Source: an uncultured Pseudomonadota bacterium (lineage in GTDB: Bacteria > Bdellovibrionota_C > UBA2361 > CALMIO01). Taken from it: a stretch of 64,000 nucleotides of DNA. The stretch lies in contig CALMIO010000003.1 of the NCBI GenBank assembly GCA_937864035.1, positions 202,673 to 266,672 on the forward strand, read 5' to 3'. Positions 43,026 through 50,944 of the stretch are shown one piece after another. A program made the position numbers and the translations under genes. The notes under the pieces were generated by a model that saw only the letters and a list, made by a program, of their open reading frames with translations, was not told the DNA's origin and did no database searches. Every line of letters starts with the position of its first letter. Position 1 is the stretch's first letter.

Positions 43026-43527
43026 AGTTAATCCGCGACGCCCCTTTCTCCTCCTATTTTTTATTTCAGCCAAATTATATCTATAAGTTTTCTAAATAAT
43101 TACCGCTTTTAGGGTAGTCGCCCGAGAACAGATTGAGCAAAAGGGAAACCATATCTTAGTTTATGCACAGCAAAGATTCCAAGTGTTTGGGTAAAGCTAA
43201 GGGGACCATCTTTATTTTAATCTCTTTTAAGGCAAAATTATTTTTAGATTTATTGCCGATTTTTCTTTACTTCAAAACAACTTCGCGTTACTTTAAGCAG
43301 ATTAAACTTCATAAGAATTATATTTTGTGGAAGCAGGTTCAACTAATTTCTGATTTTTGTTCGTAAATTAGTTGAATTTTGATCTAAAAATTTAATAATC
43401 TTATGGTTGGGAGTTGGCGATCTAAATTATCCGCGGTGTTTTTTTGAAGCGCGCGGGTAAGTAAAATCAGGTAAACAAAATAAATTAAGATAAAGTTCAG
43501 GGAGATTTTTTTAGAGGTTAATCAATT
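43026..43527. other. ftsA-ftsZ intergenic region, no convincing gene
   Basis: 502 bases of AT-rich sequence with no gene I can support; a 67-codon frame inside (43163-43366) has no family resemblance or ribosome site. The length is unusual for genes that normally are adjacent, so separate control of ftsZ is likely. A possible sigma70-type promoter is TTGAAT (43372-43377), spacer 16, AATAAT (43394-43399). A ribosome site AGAGG lies ten bases before the ftsZ ATG. Confidence 0.6.
43372..43399 (+). promoter_or_regulatory. Possible promoter for ftsZ
   Basis: TTGAAT and AATAAT hexamers with a 16-base spacer, about 130 bases upstream of ftsZ. Only a pattern match in AT-rich sequence; other pairs in the same gap would score similarly. 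Confidence 0.25.
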
Positions 43528-44847
43528 ATGGGTGAAAAAAAGATATCTGTAGGCAAAGCAAATATTAAAGTTTTTGGCATTGGTGGCGCTGGTTTAAACG
43601 CCGTCAACAACATGATCAAAAGCGGACTGCAAGGAGTTGATTTTATAGGCGCCAATACGGACGCGCAAGCTTTAGCCTCTTGCCAAGCTAAAAATAAAAT
43701 TCAACTTGGAGCCGAGGTAACTCGTGGTTTAGGCGCCGGCGCCGATCCAGATGTTGGTTACGCAGCTGCTAAAGAGAGTGTTGAAGAAATTCGCAAGTCG
43801 CTTGAGGGAGCTGACATGGTTTTTATCACCTGCGGTCAAGGTGGTGGCTCAGGAAGTTTAGGATCATCGGTCGTGGCAGAGATAGCCAAAGAGCTCGGGG
43901 CATTAACGGTTGGGGTTGTTACTAAGCCTTTTCTTTTCGAGGGACGCAAGCGCATGGCGAACGCCGAGCGTGGCATTGATGAACTTAAAAAGAGAGTTGA
44001 CACTTTAATCACTATTCCAAACCAACGTTTAGTGACAATAGCCGGCAGAAACACCTCGCTTGTCGAAGCTTTCAAAAAAGCTGATGACGTTTTACTGCAA
44101 GCGGTTAAGGGTATTAGCGATCTCATTACGTACGAAGGTTTGATTAATGTTGATTTTGCCGACGTGCGAACGGTTATGTCGCAGATGGGCTTAGCAATGA
44201 TGGGCTCAGGTGAAGCAAGCGGGGAAAATCGCGCGATGGAAGCGGCTGAAAAAGCTATCTCCAGCCCATTGCTTGAAGATATATCTATAAATGGCGCTAG
44301 AGGCGTGTTGATTAACATAACCGCTTCGCCAGATGTAACATTACAAGAGGTCAATGAGGCGGCGGAACATATTCATTCAGCGGCCGATGTTGATGCTAAT
44401 ATTATTTGGGGAATGGTTATAGATAATCAGTTAAAAGACTTATTAAGAGTCACTGTAATAGCCACTGGTTTTGAGAGCAGTGCTTCTCAAGCTTTAGCCG
44501 CGAACAGCGGTGGCATTTATCAATACAAAACTACCGGGATTGGTTTCCAAGGCGAAATCGGAACTAATGGGGTAAAAAACGGTAATGGCGCGAAGCCATC
44601 AACTTGGACGATAGGATCAACAACCTACTCCGCTCAGCCAATGTCTCAGCAACCAACTCGAGATAATAATTCTACTGCGGCGCACGGCAATTTGTCGCAC
44701 GGACAGCAAGCTGGAGCCGCAAGTCAACCTGCTCCAGATAAAACAGCCGAGAGCGGAAAAAAAACCACCACTGTCTCTAAGAGTCAGGTGTCAATCTTTA
44801 AGAAAAGTGATGGAGATTACGATATTCCGACTTTTTTTAGGAAATAA
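43528..44847 (+). CDS. ftsZ: Cell division protein FtsZ with altered tubulin signature
   Basis: A 439-residue tubulin-like GTPase that forms the division ring. Residues in [16 protein letters not shown], the synergy-loop NVDFADV and the sequence [16 protein letters not shown] match well. The G-box that normally reads GGGTGTGAAP is here [10 protein letters not shown] (105-114), with Leu in place of the last Gly. The C-terminal linker (about 320-425) is Gly/Ser/Gln rich and ends with the conserved tail [10 protein letters not shown], which binds FtsA. The FtsZ fold is certain. The altered loop may change GTP hydrolysis or reflect a lineage-specific form. Closes the murB-ftsQ-ftsA-ftsZ cluster. 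Confidence 0.95.
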   Translation: MGEKKISVGKANIKVFGIGGAGLNAVNNMIKSGLQGVDFIGANTDAQALASCQAKNKIQLGAEVTRGLGAGADPDVGYAAAKESVEEIRKSLEGADMVFITCGQGGGSGSLGSSVVAEIAKELGALTVGVVTKPFLFEGRKRMANAERGIDELKKRVDTLITIPNQRLVTIAGRNTSLVEAFKKADDVLLQAVKGISDLITYEGLINVDFADVRTVMSQMGLAMMGSGEASGENRAMEAAEKAISSPLLEDISINGARGVLINITASPDVTLQEVNEAAEHIHSAADVDANIIWGMVIDNQLKDLLRVTVIATGFESSASQALAANSGGIYQYKTTGIGFQGEIGTNGVKNGNGAKPSTWTIGSTTYSAQPMSQQPTRDNNSTAAHGNLSHGQQAGAASQPAPDKTAESGKKTTTVSKSQVSIFKKSDGDYDIPTFFRK

Positions 44848-45177
44848 GGCTGCCGGCTAGGGGAAAGGGCGTAGCGCGACGGCGACACTAGCAGTTGAGG
44901 AGGCGGGGCGTAAACCTTTTTTTCGTGTGAATGGCGCCGGTTTCAAATTAAAATAACTCTTGGCTTTTGCAGAAGATGGCTGGGATGCCCTCAATTTGTT
45001 TGTTTGGTCGTTGTCCCAAGAGACCAGAAGATGGCAAAAAGTTTGGTTGGTTAGCCTCAAGACAAAATATTTCTGACTGAAAAATTTCCAATACAGGCTT
45101 TTATCGCGGCAAAGAGAAACAAAAACTTCAGCCAAACTAAAATTTATCCTCTGCCACTTGAAAGCGAAACCTATTAA

Positions 45178-45227
45178 ACAAGCAAGCCAAAGGGAAAAAC
45201 TGATTCCCCTATCCTTTGCTCGCTTGT
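45178..45227. other. Multi-helix hairpin
   Basis: Nested pairings ACAAGC/GCTTGT, AGC/GCT, CAAAGG/CCTTTG and GGGAA/TTCCC make one long stem with small internal loops. It may be a structured RNA or a terminator of the ftsZ transcript; no T run follows on either strand. Confidence 0.4.
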
Positions 45228-45681
45228 AATGATTTATAATTTCTTTTCAAGAACGGTTTAAACGAAAATTAGGTTATATTTAAAAACGACTGAAACTTAT
45301 CTCCGTATATACCGCGCAAATGACTTAGCTCTCTCCCCCATATAGTGCTCCTGCGCACCCCTTATCAAAATATGTCTTGAGCTACACAATTTCAGGCGAA
45401 CGGAAAGGTTGTATGAGAATCTCTATTTTACGCGAGTTAACTTTCATCAAGAAGTTGGGGCAAAAAAAGACGGCCAAAAAAGCCAACGCGCGCCGACTGC
45501 GCATTTTGCTTTTTATAAAAGTCTTAAGAGATTTTTTATATCGTCTCAATAATTCTCTTTTCGGCGATTTTGGTTAATAAAACCGGCAGAACTTTGTTTG
45601 GAGTTTTGAAAAAAGAATTCCCTTGCCTTCTTTTGCTTAAATCTTGAAGCGCTACGCTTTAGCAAGGCAATTAATCAGTTT

Positions 45682-45721
45682 GTTAGCTTTTTTCCGCTGA
45701 AAAACTGAAAGAAGAGCTAAC
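45682..45721. terminator. Possible bidirectional terminator after the ankyrin-like gene
   Basis: Arms GTTAGCTTTTTTC and GAAAGAAGAGCTAAC form a stem with a few G-U pairs around a short loop, just beyond the stop of the minus-strand gene at 45729. The plus side is followed by TTTTGGTTT. Confidence 0.35.
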
Positions 45722-45728
45722 TTTTGGT

Positions 45729-47273
45729 TTAAAGATTTTTCTTGGTTACGCGCTGAGTATTTTTTAGCTCTTTCAGGTGTCTGGCGATTGCGGCGCAAAT
45801 TTGTTCGGGCCAATCTTGCTGAGACTCAATACTTAAGCTTGTCAAGGCGACATCGTTCTTTTTCAATTCGTCCCATAATGGACCAAGGCTTGCTTCTAGG
45901 CAACCGTTTTGTTGAGAACGAAGTAATAAAATTTTTGCGAATTCATTAAGCCCCCTTTCGATGGCAAACACAACCGGAGTATATTTGTTTGCAGCAACTG
46001 CGGTGACAACTTCGCGCAAAAATCCTTTTTGTTGCGCAAGATCCAGCAAACGAACGGCTAACAGCGCCCAAGGGTCGTCACTGGTAGGTTGTTTCAAATT
46101 AATATTAAAGATCGCCAGCATAAGTGGAGTGTATTGCCTATTCAAAGTCGCCGACGTTAAAATTTTGGATAGTTCACATTTGCTTTCAATCGCAAAATCG
46201 AGTATAAGGTTAGCAAATTTCTCTTCCTCCAAGGATAAACAATACATAAAGAGATTCTTTCCTTGAATGTCTGTGAGTTCAAGAATTTTTTGAAAGAAGT
46301 TGTTGTCTTTGGCGAAGGTTAAAAGTTTTTCGAAAGGTGTTATTTTTTCGATATTTGATGTATTTGATATGGTTCCAGTTCTTAAAGTTAAAGCTTTCAT
46401 AAAAAGCGTTTGACCTACTTCATCTTGCACGGTAAAAATATTTGCAATCTCTTCTTTGTTTGGCGACGAGGCGACTTCTTTGGCGAGAGCGTTTAACAAA
46501 GCGTCGACGAGATTGAAGTTATTCTTTTCCAAAGCTATTGCAAAGACGTTGTTGTTAAAGTTTTTTTTATTTCGAGAATTTTGGGCTGATTGGGGCTTGA
46601 GCGCCTCAATTAAGCATCCCTTCTCTAGAGCGAGTTCTATTAAACCCTTCCAAAAAGAATTGCAACCAACACTTAAACGGCTCTTTATAACAAACAGAGT
46701 TTCGCCGTCATGATTGCACGATGTTACAACTTTTTGTAAGAAGGAGGGATCATGGGCGTTGACTTTGTTTGGAAAATCAAAAAGCAAAAATTTGGCAAAT
46801 TCGTCATCTTTCTTTAATAAAGCAAGCATAACCGCGTTATAGCCCCGAAGCTTATCTTTTTTGCAAACTATTTGCGCTTGAAGAATATTTTGAAACAATT
46901 CATCATTAAAAGACGTTGCGTTTTTAACAGCATTTAGCAAAAAATCATTAAGCTGCGGAGAGGCATTAGCCAAAAAAAACATACTTAGATTGTATCCTTT
47001 GTCGTTTTGCATCACCAACAGCTCCGGAAGCAGTCCCGCGGCTTTTGTGTTTTCAAGCAAGTTGCAGATATTTTTACGAACTTGATCAAGCAGTAGTTTA
47101 ACTTGAGGGCGTTCTGGAGAACTATAAAAAGTCTTATTCCTGAGAATTATTCTTAGCGATCTTTCTTGTTCTATCCCTTCGATAATCTCTTGCATTCTTT
47201 CAGCGAGTTGTGAATTTGGCAACTTGGGTTTAAACCTGTCATCGGGAGATATGTGCGGTCCTCCTAGAGTCAT
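45729..47273 (-). CDS. Protein of eight ~48-residue ankyrin-like repeats
   Basis: A 514-residue protein without signal peptide or membrane helix. A repeating element starts with a G/N/Y-[NT] turn and a hydrophobic helix of the kind LFMxAL or LMLAI. Copies begin near residues 93 (GYNLSMFFLA), 144 (GYNAVMLALL), 190 (GETLFVIKSR), 240 (NNNVFAIALE), 287 (GQTLFMKALT), 338 (GKNLFMYCLS), 380 (QYTPLMLAIF) and 430 (KYTPVVFAIE), so the spacing is 42-51. Each is followed by a second helix such as FAKFLL or FANLILDFA. The pattern is like ankyrin (TPLxxAxxxG) but longer than the 33-residue unit. A protein-binding or effector role is possible; nothing proves it. Monocistronic with its own gap on both sides. 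Confidence 0.72.
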   Translation of the reverse strand: MTLGGPHISPDDRFKPKLPNSQLAERMQEIIEGIEQERSLRIILRNKTFYSSPERPQVKLLLDQVRKNICNLLENTKAAGLLPELLVMQNDKGYNLSMFFLANASPQLNDFLLNAVKNATSFNDELFQNILQAQIVCKKDKLRGYNAVMLALLKKDDEFAKFLLFDFPNKVNAHDPSFLQKVVTSCNHDGETLFVIKSRLSVGCNSFWKGLIELALEKGCLIEALKPQSAQNSRNKKNFNNNVFAIALEKNNFNLVDALLNALAKEVASSPNKEEIANIFTVQDEVGQTLFMKALTLRTGTISNTSNIEKITPFEKLLTFAKDNNFFQKILELTDIQGKNLFMYCLSLEEEKFANLILDFAIESKCELSKILTSATLNRQYTPLMLAIFNINLKQPTSDDPWALLAVRLLDLAQQKGFLREVVTAVAANKYTPVVFAIERGLNEFAKILLLRSQQNGCLEASLGPLWDELKKNDVALTSLSIESQQDWPEQICAAIARHLKELKNTQRVTKKNL

Positions 47274-47540
47274 AGCAGATTAGTTAAAAGTTTTTTTAAC
47301 GTTACTGATAATTTGTCTAAAACTTAATGGCGTTCGGCGAACGACGCGTGCAAATTAAGATTTAGATTCTCTTTCTTAAGATCTTACCTTATAGTTTTTT
47401 AAAAAAACAACCTAAAATCTCTCTAAAAAAACTTTTTTCGGAAGATGAATTTTTAGGCAAAAATGCTGTTGAAATTTTTTAACCGTTATCAAATTTGCCA
47501 AACGGCATGTTGCGCACGAACGCGCCCAAGTTGGAGTAAT
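47274..47540. other. Intergenic region with short hairpin
   Basis: 267 bases between the ankyrin-like gene and kup, AT-rich, with a palindrome CGTTCGGCGAACG at about 47331-47343. No gene or RNA recognised. Confidence 0.5.
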
Positions 47541-49481
47541 TTAATTCGCGTTAGACCTAGTCAAAGAAACATTCGTAATTGGATATAGAACAAGGGGGAC
47601 TGTTTCCTTCGTCACTAAACAGGTATCTAAGCCGAAACTTTTCTCCTCGCTAAAGCTAATTCTTTTGAGCATAAAGTATCCGCTCATAACAAGTTTTTGA
47701 AATGCGCTTAGGTTACTTTCGTACGAAAGTTCTCTATGTATAACAACAAACCGTATATCGCCTAAAATTTTTGCTTCTTTTAAAGATTTATAACGGCTGA
47801 ACGGATCAACTTCTTTATTTTCGGCTAAGTCATCTAGCACTCTTTTAAACAATAGATTAACCTTTGGTTCAACCCTAAAACCAAGTTTAAAATCAACTCT
47901 AAAAATCTTCTGAGGGACAAGAGTTGTAACTTCATATTCCGAAGCGTGCGGAACGTTTAAAACGTTCACATGGACAAACCAATAAACATCAGCTCGTTTT
48001 GGATTTGAGTAAAGAAGGGAATAAATGATCTTCTTCTCGATGAGGGTTGGCAATGGAGATCCTGTCATATAGGCAAGATGGGTGGCATATTTTGGCACCT
48101 GCTCATCAGAACCAAGAGCTTCGATCGCTGCAAGATGAAAAGAAAGCCTATCATACTCAACAAAAGAGAGTTTTGTTTGTGTTCCTTTGCTCCAAATAAA
48201 CATTATAGCGGCCACCAAAATTCCAATTACCAAAGTCAACCAGCCGCCTTCGATAAATTTAGCTAAATTAGCGGTTAAAAAGGTTAGTTCAATAACCAGA
48301 TAAATCACCAAAAAGCTGAATACTAAAAATCGTGGAGTGTTTTTGGTTTTTAAATAAGCGGCGAACAACAAAGTCGCCATCAACATAGTGATTGATATCG
48401 CCAATCCGTAGGCGGCTTCCATGTTGGCGGATTCCTTAAATATTAGGACTACTGAGACACAGCCTATAAGTAGCAATAAATTGACGAATGGCACATAGAT
48501 CTGTCCTTTCAGATCGGTTGGATACAAAACGCGCGTTTTTGGCAATAGCGACAAGCGCATTGCTTCTGCGGCAATAGTGAAGGAACCGCTGATAACCGCT
48601 TGACTGGCTATGATTGTAGCAACGGTTGCGACCATAATTCCTATTGGCAGAAACCAATAAGGCATCAGCTCAAAAAATGGGTTACTATTTGAGAGATCGC
48701 GTGCTGAGTTAGAGAGTAACCAAGCTCCTTGTCCAAAGTAATTTAAAACCAGAGCGGTTTTTACGAAGCACCAAGAAATTTGGATATTAGCTCTGCCGCA
48801 ATGTCCAAGATCCGAATAAAGGGCTTCAGCTCCCGTTGTACAGAGAAATATCGATCCGAGCAACCATAGTCCTCCGGGAAAATCGAATAGAAACTGAAAA
48901 GCATAGTATGGGTTCAAAGCTTTAAGTACTTGGGGATTGGCGGTAATTTGAGAGAACCCAAGCAAAGCAAGCATGCTGAACCAGACGAGCATTACTGGAC
49001 CAAAGGAGCGTCCGACAATTCTTGTTCCAAAGTGTTGAAAATAGAAAAGACAGATTAAGATCAATATAACGATCGGTATGGTTTTAATATCGGGGCTAAT
49101 CAGCCTTAATCCTTCGACGGCTGAAGAAACTGATATTGGGGGTGTTATAATTCCATCAGCAAAGAGGGCGCTACCGCCAATAACTGCCGGAATAACGAAC
49201 CATTTAGCTTCTTTTCTGACCAGCGCAAAAAGAGAAAATATACCTCCTTCGCCATTATTATCTGCTCGCAAAATTAAAAGAACATATTTAATGGTTGTAA
49301 TGAAAGTTAGGGTCCAAAAGATGCAGGAGAGAACTCCAAAAACCATTGATTCTGCGTAGGTGGTATTTGACAACACAGCACGAAAGACATAGAGCGGCGA
49401 CGTGCCAATATCGCCGAAAATGATGCCTAAAGCGACCAACAACCCACCGGCGCTTAACTTTTGAGAATCTCTGTTAGTCAT
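47541..49481 (-). CDS. kup: Kup/Trk-D family potassium uptake transporter
   Basis: A 646-residue KUP/HAK/KT transporter for proton-coupled potassium uptake. The start is set at ATG 49481, giving MTNRDSQKLSAGGLLVALG; a longer frame to 49601 would add 40 residues without conserved character. GIIFGDIGTSPLYVFRA is the first conserved helix, then FWTLTFITTIKYVLLILRADNNGEGG, FADGIITPPISVSSAVEGL and GAEALYSDLGHCGR, all family hallmarks. About 12 helices end near residue 450, followed by a cytosolic C-terminal domain of about 170 residues. E. coli Kup has 622 residues. Confidence 0.95.
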   Translation of the reverse strand: MTNRDSQKLSAGGLLVALGIIFGDIGTSPLYVFRAVLSNTTYAESMVFGVLSCIFWTLTFITTIKYVLLILRADNNGEGGIFSLFALVRKEAKWFVIPAVIGGSALFADGIITPPISVSSAVEGLRLISPDIKTIPIVILILICLFYFQHFGTRIVGRSFGPVMLVWFSMLALLGFSQITANPQVLKALNPYYAFQFLFDFPGGLWLLGSIFLCTTGAEALYSDLGHCGRANIQISWCFVKTALVLNYFGQGAWLLSNSARDLSNSNPFFELMPYWFLPIGIMVATVATIIASQAVISGSFTIAAEAMRLSLLPKTRVLYPTDLKGQIYVPFVNLLLLIGCVSVVLIFKESANMEAAYGLAISITMLMATLLFAAYLKTKNTPRFLVFSFLVIYLVIELTFLTANLAKFIEGGWLTLVIGILVAAIMFIWSKGTQTKLSFVEYDRLSFHLAAIEALGSDEQVPKYATHLAYMTGSPLPTLIEKKIIYSLLYSNPKRADVYWFVHVNVLNVPHASEYEVTTLVPQKIFRVDFKLGFRVEPKVNLLFKRVLDDLAENKEVDPFSRYKSLKEAKILGDIRFVVIHRELSYESNLSAFQKLVMSGYFMLKRISFSEEKSFGLDTCLVTKETVPLVLYPITNVSLTRSNAN

Positions 49482-49637
49482 TATTAAAAAATTAATTTTG
49501 CTCTTGAATAAGCGTAAGATTAGCACATCTGAGATAGTTGGCAAAACCGCTTTTATAAGGCGAGCTTGCGGCAAGCAATCAAGTTTTAATTTGAAGCCCA
49601 AAGAGGAAACCTGCTCGGCAAAAAAAAATTTTATTTT

Positions 49638-50537
49638 TTACGAGCAAAAAAATCGAAAAAAACTTCTCCAGTTTGGCAGTTTGAGCGAACTTTCGGGGGA
49701 AGGTTGTTTTTGTTTGTCAGCTTCGTCAAGATAGATAATTTGCGCTCCCAAAGCAAGGTAACGCGAAAGGTTTTTATAAGTTACTTGTATTGCCCAGCCA
49801 TGAAAAGGATCTCTGACAAGAAATTGCCCTTCATCTTCTTGATAAGAAATTGCCACAAAGCGATTACCCAATTCATTGCTATATATTTGCAAAATAGCAG
49901 AACCATATTCACATAAAATTTTTATCAGGTTATCTTTCAATTCATTATCATTGCTAAGGCGCAAAAAATGAGCTTGACATTGAGTGTTTGCCAGCAATTT
50001 GTCTAAATAACATTCTTTGAATTTCTCAAATAATAAGATGTTTTTTCCGCTGATTTGATTTGCCAAATCTTGATAATCTAAACTGGTAATATTGTTTTTA
50101 CTGCAATAATCAAAAAGAATCATCGCGGCTGAAGCATACATATCTGATGTGTAAGATCTTTGAGGTATTAAGTGTTGGAAAGCTCCTTTATTAATGACAA
50201 ATACTGGTATCAAACCTGTTGTTGTCTCAATTTTAAACGCACCGACTTTTTTTTGACCAAGAACGTATTGCCCTGCGTTAGCTTTCAATCCATCCTTCCA
50301 GTTGTGCCATGTTGCCAGATTTTTTTCAATCTCTTCATTTTTAAATATTGTTGTGCTGGTAATTTCAAAAGGAGTTGAGCGTCCCATTGCTTCATGGAAG
50401 TCGTATCGTTCTATATAAATATCATATATGCATACGGGGTCTCCCAAACCAACAACTGGGTATGTGCGCTTACCTCTAACATAGGCTCCTATTTCTTGAT
50501 TAAATTCAATTCGTGGTTGATTTATTTGAGGTCTCAT
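49638..50537 (-). CDS. Uncharacterised protein, possibly an inactive papain/C39-like domain
   Basis: A 299-residue soluble protein. I cannot assign a family with confidence. The C-terminal half contains QRSYTSDMYASAAMILFDYC (about 135-155) and, later, GNRFVAISYQEDEGQFLVRDPFHGWAIQVTYKNL. This has the shape of a C39-like or papain-like peptidase, with a helix following a Cys and a late H-strand-strand-DP region, but the Cys position holds Met and the His position Phe. If this is right the enzyme is catalytically dead. The N-terminal part (VVGLGDPVCIYDIYIER) is beta-rich. It is upstream of kup, separated by 156 bases. Confidence 0.5.
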   Translation of the reverse strand: MRPQINQPRIEFNQEIGAYVRGKRTYPVVGLGDPVCIYDIYIERYDFHEAMGRSTPFEITSTTIFKNEEIEKNLATWHNWKDGLKANAGQYVLGQKKVGAFKIETTTGLIPVFVINKGAFQHLIPQRSYTSDMYASAAMILFDYCSKNNITSLDYQDLANQISGKNILLFEKFKECYLDKLLANTQCQAHFLRLSNDNELKDNLIKILCEYGSAILQIYSNELGNRFVAISYQEDEGQFLVRDPFHGWAIQVTYKNLSRYLALGAQIIYLDEADKQKQPSPESSLKLPNWRSFFRFFCS

Positions 50538-50718
50538 TGGGCACCCGACGATATTTTACCACAAATGAAATCTTAAGAAAGATTTAGCGCCATCGATTGA
50601 ATTATGAATAATCTGCCACCAAAAAGTTTTTTTGATGGCAAACTTAAAAAATGAAAGATGTTGTTTGAAGCGCTAGAGAGACACTAGCGCCAACCTGAAT
50701 GCGTTAAAAGACCTACTA

Positions 50719-50795
50719 TGGCGGAGCCGACGGGACTTGAACCCGCGACCTCCCGCGTGACAGGCGGGCGTTCTAACCAACTGAACTACGACTCC
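50719..50795 (-). tRNA. tRNA-Asp (anticodon GTC)
   Basis: Minus strand: acceptor GGAGTCG with CGGCTCC, D-arm AGTTCAGTTGGTTAGAA, anticodon stem CCGCC/GCGGG around loop TGTCACG with GTC, T-loop TTCAAGT and discriminator G. The 3' CCA is encoded in the DNA, unlike the other two tRNAs in the window. Confidence 0.96.
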
Positions 50796-50944
50796 AAAAA
50801 AGACCTCAAAAGATCAAAATCTTTCTTTTTTGAAAATGATATTTGACTTTAGAGTGTAAAGGTAACAAACTATCAGATTAAAATACAAAAGGTTAAAAAT
50901 CAAGTAAAATCGAAATTTTGATTTTTGGCGCGCTGGGCGGTTTT

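Larger units (their letters stand above)
44848..45728. other. Gene-poor 880-base gap with strong hairpins
   Basis: No convincing gene. Frames of 92 codons (minus) and 66 codons (plus, basic) show no family features. Structured elements: a hairpin at 45178-45227 with outer arms ACAAGC/GCTTGT, a middle CAAAGG/CCTTTG and an inner GGGAA/TTCCC; a smaller stem near 45628-45671 with TTGCCTT/AAGGCAA; and GTTAGC/GCTAAC at 45682-45721 with a run of T-rich pairing. Its size and structure could hide a small RNA, but I find no tmRNA, 6S or SRP core. Confidence 0.5.

Noticed and set aside
43163-43366. 67-codon frame between ftsA and ftsZ
   Set aside because: Hydrophobic and Lys-rich but without ribosome site or similarity; likely random in AT-rich DNA.
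44857-45135. 92-codon minus frame after ftsZ
   Set aside because: No family resemblance, no ribosome site, in a structured gap; probably chance.
44848-45180. tmRNA, because of GGAGGCGGGG-like sequence on the plus strand
   Set aside because: No TTCGA T-loop, no acceptor pairing and no tag frame.
45377-45577. 66-codon basic plus frame with TTG start
   Set aside because: Weak start, low-complexity basic composition, no partner; not strong enough to call.
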